NCBI GenBank assembly: GCA_963828015.1
Contig: CAWHCD010000004.1
Span: forward strand, 1,240,001-1,304,000
Source of the DNA: CAVPUA01 sp963828015
Lineage (GTDB): Bacteria > Actinomycetota > Actinomycetes > Mycobacteriales > Jatrophihabitantaceae
Reading direction: 5' to 3'
Length of the DNA stretch: 64,000 bases
Of the stretch, positions 59,935 to 64,000 are shown in pieces. Every line of letters begins with the position of its first letter. The stretch's first letter is position 1. The notes below the pieces were generated by a model. The model worked only from the letters and a program-made list of their open reading frames with translations, was not told where the DNA came from and did not search any database. The translations under genes and the position numbers were made by a program.

Positions 59935-60552
59935 GATCAGACTGCGTAGGCGAGCCAGCAGCGAGGCCTTGACGGCGGCGGTGACCGCGGCATTGATCTG
60001 CGCGGTGAGATCATCGGAATTGTTGAGGTTGGTCAGCAGCTGCCGCAGATCGAGGTTGTTGATCGCCCTATTGAGCACGTCGTCGGTCTTGAGCGCATTG
60101 TTGATGACCGAGTCGGGCAGGGCGCGAATGGCGGCTTTGACGAAGCTGTTGAGGTTGGAGTTGGCCAGCGCGTCGTCGGTGAAGTCCGACGCGGGGGGCA
60201 GCGTGCCGTCGGACTTCATTCGCTGCACCGCTTCGAGCAATCCGGCCCGTACGGCGTCGACCTCGGCGTCGGTCGGGGGTGTCTTGGCCTCGGCCAGCTG
60301 CAGGGTCAGCGCCTCGCGGCTGATGCCGAGGCGGCAGGCGGCACCGTCGAGCCCGAGCAGCACGAGGCTCTCGCCAAGGCCGTCGATACCGGTGGAGACG
60401 GGCTGGACCGTCCGCGGAAGGCAGGGGTCGGCTGTCGGAGTGGGGGAGAAGTCGCCCCCGCCGTGGGCCAGCTGCACGCCGATCACACCGGCGACGAGCG
60501 CGAGCGCGATGAGCGGCAAGGCCAACACCCGTAGCCATCTCGACGCCGTCAT
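59932..60552 (-). CDS. Secreted or anchored hypothetical protein coupled to an MFS exporter
   Basis: The 206-residue protein starts at ATG 60552 with a basic segment and hydrophobic residues 8-28, then a Thr/Pro linker (FSPTPTADPCLP) and a helical domain. The two Cys residues (DPCLPR and AACRLG) could form a disulfide. It repeats Asn/Leu-rich helices near the end (INNLDLRQLLTNLNNSDD). Its ATG overlaps the exporter stop (ATGA), which suggests that it is an external partner of that transporter. I do not recognise the family. Confidence 0.65.
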   Translation of the reverse strand: MTASRWLRVLALPLIALALVAGVIGVQLAHGGGDFSPTPTADPCLPRTVQPVSTGIDGLGESLVLLGLDGAACRLGISREALTLQLAEAKTPPTDAEVDAVRAGLLEAVQRMKSDGTLPPASDFTDDALANSNLNSFVKAAIRALPDSVINNALKTDDVLNRAINNLDLRQLLTNLNNSDDLTAQINAAVTAAVKASLLARLRSLI

Positions 60553-61898
60553 GTGCGCCTCCGACGGCGCAGCGGAATCAGCGGCAGCAGCGCCAACAGG
60601 GCCAGCCCGGCGGCGATGAGGAACGAGTTGCGAAACGCCTGGGTCGCGGCCCGTTCCAGCTGCTCGTTGAGGTTGCGCTCGAGTTGCGCGGCGGCCGGAC
60701 GCGACTGCGGATCGACCTGGACCTTGACGAAGGCCGGATGCAGATCGGGGACGCGCCCGTTCTCGGCGCTGAGCTGATTGCCCAGCGCCTCTGCGAGCGC
60801 GATCTTGTCCTGGGTCTGCAGCGGCGCGTCCAGCACCAGGGAGGTGATGGCCTCCTGGGCCGGCACCTGCGCGTCGCGCAGATCGGCGGTGAAGACCGGG
60901 GTCAGGATGGCCAACCCGAGCACGACCCCGACATGGCGGGCGCTGATCGTCCAGCCGCCCTGCAGCACCCGCGGTGTACGTCCGCGCAGGGCCTCGAGGG
61001 TCAGTCGGTCCACTGTCAGTCCCAGCCCGAAGCCGATCAGCGCCTGAGGAGCGATCGTCCAGGCCAGACTGGCCGAGGGGGGCAGGGCGAGTGCCGTCAG
61101 ACCGCCGGCGATGAGGACACATCCGGCGGCGGTCTCGACCCGCGGACCAGAGCGCAGGTGTCGGGCCAGCGGCGTGGCCAGCACCGCCGCGATCGGCACC
61201 ACCGAGACCGTGAGGGCGGCGATCGCCGGCGAGCGGCGCCAGCCGTCGACCAGCAACAGCACGAGGAGGAACAGCGCCGCCGTCAGCGCCGCCGAGAGCA
61301 AGGCAAGGGACAGGTTCTCCCTGATCGCCGGGCGCTGCACCGGCAGCCGTTCGACCGGGCGATGGCGGGCGGCCAGCGCGGCCGGCACGGCGAGGACGGC
61401 CACCGGAACCTGGACGACGAAGATGGCCTGCCAGGAAATCGTCTCGGTCAGGATCCCGCCGGCCACCGGCCCCAGGGCGGTGCCGATCACCCCCGCCGTG
61501 ATCCACCGGCCGACGCCTCGACGTTCGTCGGTCTCGGCGACCAGCAATTCCAGGCAGCCGACGAGGGCGAACGCCCCACCGAACGCCTGCACACAGCGGG
61601 CCTCGATCAGCACCGGCATCGAGGTGGCCAGGGCGCAGAGCGCTGAGGCGATGGCGAATACGGCGATGCCAGCCGCGCACAGCGGCGCCGGATTGCGTCG
61701 CGTGCAGATCCAGGCAGCGGGTACGACGACCACGGCCAGCACGATGTTGAAGGCGATCAGGACCCAGGCGACCTGTCCGACCGTGCCGTCGAGGCGGCGC
61801 AGGATCTCCGGCAGGGCCAGGGTGACGATCGCCGAGTCGGCCAGGACGAAACCCACGGTGAGCGCGAGCAACGGAACTATCGCGCGGCGCACCGGCAC
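60549..61898 (-). CDS. MFS transporter with altered C-terminal region
   Basis: The 449-residue protein from GTG 61898 resembles DHA2-type exporters in its first half (LADSAIVTLALPEILRRLDG, GVIGTALGPVAGGIL as motif C) and has about thirteen membrane segments. Before the last one lies a polar, probably extracytoplasmic stretch of about 110 residues (LQTQDKIALAEALGNQLS, PDLHPAFVKVQVDP). That loop and the coupled secreted protein gene downstream are unusual and suggest a specialised exporter. Confidence 0.82.
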   Translation of the reverse strand: MPVRRAIVPLLALTVGFVLADSAIVTLALPEILRRLDGTVGQVAWVLIAFNIVLAVVVVPAAWICTRRNPAPLCAAGIAVFAIASALCALATSMPVLIEARCVQAFGGAFALVGCLELLVAETDERRGVGRWITAGVIGTALGPVAGGILTETISWQAIFVVQVPVAVLAVPAALAARHRPVERLPVQRPAIRENLSLALLSAALTAALFLLVLLLVDGWRRSPAIAALTVSVVPIAAVLATPLARHLRSGPRVETAAGCVLIAGGLTALALPPSASLAWTIAPQALIGFGLGLTVDRLTLEALRGRTPRVLQGGWTISARHVGVVLGLAILTPVFTADLRDAQVPAQEAITSLVLDAPLQTQDKIALAEALGNQLSAENGRVPDLHPAFVKVQVDPQSRPAAAQLERNLNEQLERAATQAFRNSFLIAAGLALLALLPLIPLRRRRRT

Positions 61899-61924
61899 AT
61901 CATCACGAGCTTGATCAGCGGTGT

Positions 61925-61959
61925 CCAGCCCGGCTCAGCACAATCGCTGGCCGGGCTGG
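61925..61959. terminator. Terminator hairpin after the SDR gene
   Basis: CCAGCCCGGC (61925-61934) pairs with GCCGGGCTGG (61950-61959) over a 15-base loop, 7 bases past the leftward SDR stop at 61966. Confidence 0.6.
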
Positions 61960-61965
61960 CGAGAC

Positions 61966-62739
61966 CTACGCGGTCGCGCCGCCGTCCACCGGAATGATCG
62001 CTCCGGTGATGTAGCTGGACGCGTCGGAGGCCAGGAACAGGGCCATGTTGGCGATGTCCTCCGGCTGTCCCATGCGCTTGATGGGGATGTAGCTGGCCAC
62101 GACCTCCATCGTGGTCTGCACGACGCCGAGCTCGACGTCACGGCGCATGGATGCCGTGTCCGTTGCCCCCGGGCAGATCGCGTTGACCCGAATGCCTTCG
62201 CCGGCCAGGTTGAGAGCCGCCGATCGGACGAACTGCGTGAGCCCACCCTTGCTGACCGCGTAGGTCGGCAGCTGGGCGATGCCGCTCAGGGCAGCCGTCG
62301 AAGCGGTGTGGATGACGGAGGGGTGCTCGGACTTGCGCAGCTGCGGTAGGAACTGCTGGGTCAGGAACATCGGCACCCAGGTGTTCACGATCAGCGCCTC
62401 GGTCCAGGACGCCAGGTCGTAGTCCAGTCCGGTCGGACCGGTGATGCCGGCCTGATTCCAGAAGACGTCGATGACGTCGTACTTGGCCTGGATGGACGCG
62501 ACGACCGCCTCCAGTGCGGCCTGGTCGCTGAGCTCAACGCCGTAGGCCTCGGCCGAGCCGCCCTTGCTCGTGATCTCATCGGCCACAGCCTGCGCGCCCG
62601 CGAGGTCGCGGTCGACGAGGATCAGGCGAGCGCCGTGTTGGGCGAACAGCCGGGCGCCGGCGCGGCCCATGCCTGATGCGCTGCCGGTGATGAGCGCGGT
62701 CCGGCCCTCGAGGCTGCCAAAGCTCTGCGATTCGGTCAC
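61966..62739 (-). CDS. Short-chain dehydrogenase/reductase
   Basis: The 257-residue SDR starts at GTG 62739 after GGGAG. It has TGSASGMG for cofactor binding, VDRD after beta-2 (NAD preference), WNQAGITG in place of the usual NNAG, catalytic HTASTAAL and YAVSK, and the ending IPVDGG. The Asn-to-Gln change in the NNAG motif (NQAG) is uncommon but structural. It may act with the neighbouring alpha/beta hydrolase; the substrate is unknown. Confidence 0.88.
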   Translation of the reverse strand: MTESQSFGSLEGRTALITGSASGMGRAGARLFAQHGARLILVDRDLAGAQAVADEITSKGGSAEAYGVELSDQAALEAVVASIQAKYDVIDVFWNQAGITGPTGLDYDLASWTEALIVNTWVPMFLTQQFLPQLRKSEHPSVIHTASTAALSGIAQLPTYAVSKGGLTQFVRSAALNLAGEGIRVNAICPGATDTASMRRDVELGVVQTTMEVVASYIPIKRMGQPEDIANMALFLASDASSYITGAIIPVDGGATA

Positions 62740-62884
62740 AACAAGATCTCCCGTCCTGGGGGCATCGCCCCGCGAAGCCGACGGCTCTGCGCCCGTCGGT
62801 CACCCAGGGAAAGATAGTGGCCCAGGATCCGAGGTGATAGGCGAGGTCATCCCGCCCACTGGAACGCCGGCGGAGCGGTGTGGC

Positions 62885-63772
62885 TCAGGCCTGGAGCAGG
62901 AACTCGATCACCCGGGCCTGCGCGGCCTCGGCGTCGGGGTGGGTGTACAACGCCAGATGGGTCCCGGTGTCCAAGGTCAGAAGCTGGGCGCCGGGGATGG
63001 TTGCGGCCGCGTAATAGCTCTGCTCGGGCGGCAGGTCGGTGTCGACGCTGCCCTGCACGATCAGGGTCGGTGCGGTGATCGTGGCGAGATCGAGCGAATC
63101 GATCGCGGCGAACTGGTCCAGGTCGTTGTGGTAGCCGACCTTGCGGTCCTTGCCCTGGCCGGCGGTCGGCCCGAGGTCGAGCACGAAGGCGCGTTTGCGC
63201 TCATCGGCGAACACTTCCTCGACCCGCTCGGCGAGTTGTTCCTTGGTCAGGTCGCCCTCGCCGCTCAGCGCCCCGGCGATGTACTGCTTGGGTTGGTGGG
63301 CGGCCAGCACGCGCATCAGCCATTGCCCGGCGCCGGTGGTGAACATGAACCGGGTCGCCAGCTCCTGCTTGGGAAGCTGGTAGGCCTGGCTGACGGCGGC
63401 GAAGGCGACCAAGGCGCGCACCCGCTGCGGATGACGGGTCGCGAGGCGGTAGGCGGACGGCCCGCCTCCGGACCATGCGAACACCCCGGCTTGTTCGACG
63501 CCGAGCTCATCGAGCAGTGCCGCCAGCAGGTCGGCCTGGGCGTCGATGGTGGCCCGCCCACCCAGTTCGGTACCGAGGTACCCCGGTCGCGACACCACGA
63601 TCGCGGCGAGCTGATCGTGGGGGAGGAACCGCGCCATGATCTCGGCGGCGTCGATGCCCCCCGGGCTCCCGTGGACCACCAGCACCGCTTCGCCGCTGCC
63701 GATAACGGCGTACTCGATCGGGCCGAGCGCGGTCTGGGCGAGCTGGCGCGGAGTTTCGGTCACGCTAGTCAT
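62885..63772 (-). CDS. Alpha/beta hydrolase
   Basis: The 295-residue protein starts at ATG 63772. VLVVHGSPGG is the oxyanion-hole strand, FAWSGGGPSAYRLA carries the nucleophile Ser, VQGSVDTDLPP the acid and DTGTHLALYTHPD the His. It resembles proline-iminopeptidase/haloperoxidase-type hydrolases with a helical cap. It overlaps the upstream VOC gene by eight bases and so is probably in the same operon. Confidence 0.88.
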   Translation of the reverse strand: MTSVTETPRQLAQTALGPIEYAVIGSGEAVLVVHGSPGGIDAAEIMARFLPHDQLAAIVVSRPGYLGTELGGRATIDAQADLLAALLDELGVEQAGVFAWSGGGPSAYRLATRHPQRVRALVAFAAVSQAYQLPKQELATRFMFTTGAGQWLMRVLAAHQPKQYIAGALSGEGDLTKEQLAERVEEVFADERKRAFVLDLGPTAGQGKDRKVGYHNDLDQFAAIDSLDLATITAPTLIVQGSVDTDLPPEQSYYAAATIPGAQLLTLDTGTHLALYTHPDAEAAQARVIEFLLQA

Positions 63773-64000
63773 GGTGGGCCTCGTCGAAGTCGGGGATGGT
63801 GATCGAGCCGTCGTCGGCGATGGGGAAGCCCGGGTTGTACGCGATCTCCCAGGCATGCCCGTCCAGGTCGGTGAAGTAGCCGGCGTAGCCCCCGTAGAAG
63901 GTATCGGCCGGGGCTCGGGTGATCGCGGCGCCGGCGGCCTCCGCAGCCGCGATGATCACGTCCACCTCGTCTTTGGTTCGGACGTTGTGGGCCAGTGCGA
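63765..64000 (-). CDS. VOC-family protein (C-terminal part, runs off the window)
   Basis: The frame is open to the right edge; 77 residues are visible, with HNVRTKDEVDVIIAAAEAAG and YGGYAGYFTDLDGHAWEIAY, the usual C-terminal half of a glyoxalase/bleomycin-resistance-type VOC protein including the Glu metal ligand. The N-terminus lies beyond the window. Its end overlaps the start of the alpha/beta hydrolase gene. Confidence 0.82.
   Translation of the reverse strand, partial: ALAHNVRTKDEVDVIIAAAEAAGAAITRAPADTFYGGYAGYFTDLDGHAWEIAYNPGFPIADDGSITIPDFDEAHHD

Noticed and set aside
60553..61680. Extension of the secreted-protein frame upstream to 61680 (582 codons in total)
   Set aside because: The added part lies antiparallel in frame to a real MFS gene on the same strand and is Arg/Gly/Pro-rich nonsense; ATG 60552 with an ATGA junction is the natural start.
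1..64000. CRISPR arrays, tRNA/rRNA genes, insertion sequences, prophage genes and attachment sites
   Set aside because: No regularly spaced repeats, cloverleaf-like intergenic sequence, transposase/integrase products or long direct repeats were recognised.

Overview
The window is a gene-dense chromosomal stretch from a high-GC Gram-positive bacterium, almost certainly an actinomycete. The evidence is the strong G/C preference at third codon positions, frequent GTG starts, many ATGA/GTGA stop-start overlaps, an IdeR/DtxR-type iron box, a Streptomyces sigB-like promoter, a DevR/DevS (DosR/DosS)-type two-component system, a MhuD-like haem-degrading enzyme and a P450 paired with a histidine-variant 3Fe-4S ferredoxin. 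I see no rRNA, tRNA, CRISPR array, insertion sequence or prophage. The lineage cannot be fixed below class level from the sequence alone.

Layout. 0-8.6 kb: end of a sulfite-oxidase-family molybdoenzyme, a frameshifted membrane protein, then a leftward methyltransferase / DUF2064 / GT2 operon, an OmpR-type two-component system, an SDR epimerase, and a RseB-like protein with an ABC-2 exporter. 8.5-14.3 kb: lipase, SnoaL protein, SDR, and a LuxC/LuxE-like acyl-reductase pair divergent from a TetR gene with an inverted repeat between them. 14.3-22.4 kb: CsbD stress protein, zinc peptidase, then a gamma-glutamylation amine-catabolism cluster (APC permease, PuuD-like hydrolase, FadR-type regulator, glutamine-synthetase-like ligase, aldehyde dehydrogenase, SDR). 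22.4-26 kb: galE, MhuD-like protein, cysteine dioxygenase, HAD hydrolase and a secreted esterase. 26-32 kb: a rightward run of acyl-CoA ligase, membrane acyltransferase, phosphosulfolactate synthase (ComA), VOC protein, secreted SGNH hydrolase and CocE-type hydrolase. 32-35.3 kb: P450, ferredoxin, TetR, bacterioferritin and Bfd with an iron box. 35.3-43.9 kb: small membrane proteins, EamA transporter, CydDC (cydD frameshifted), MFS exporter and a Pr6Pr protein. 43.9-52.3 kb: cyclase-family hydrolase divergent from TetR/SRPBCC, TMEM175-like channel, aldo/keto reductase, Nei glycosylase, a solitary substrate-binding lipoprotein and an MFS exporter. 52.4-64 kb: Baeyer-Villiger-type monooxygenase, a dormancy-type module (membrane protein, universal stress protein, Acg-like nitroreductase, DevS/DevR), a second cyclase-family hydrolase, MFS exporter with a secreted partner, SDR, alpha/beta hydrolase and a truncated VOC protein.

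How the parts may work together. The 17 kb cluster is a coherent route that imports an amine, gamma-glutamylates it, oxidises the aldehyde and hydrolyses the glutamyl amide. The 26 kb run joins sulfite/PEP chemistry (ComA) to acyl activation and transfer, and is the best candidate here for an undescribed small-molecule or lipid system. The LuxC/LuxE pair without luciferase looks like a dedicated carboxylate-to-aldehyde reductase. The 54-59 kb module resembles the hypoxia/NO dormancy regulon core, including a DosR-like box.

Caution on sequence quality. Three genes (positions 293, 1987 and 41511) each carry one net extra base that splits an otherwise intact product, a TetR gene lacks a normal start, and an acyltransferase runs 104 bases into its neighbour. 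These may be assembly indels rather than true pseudogenes.
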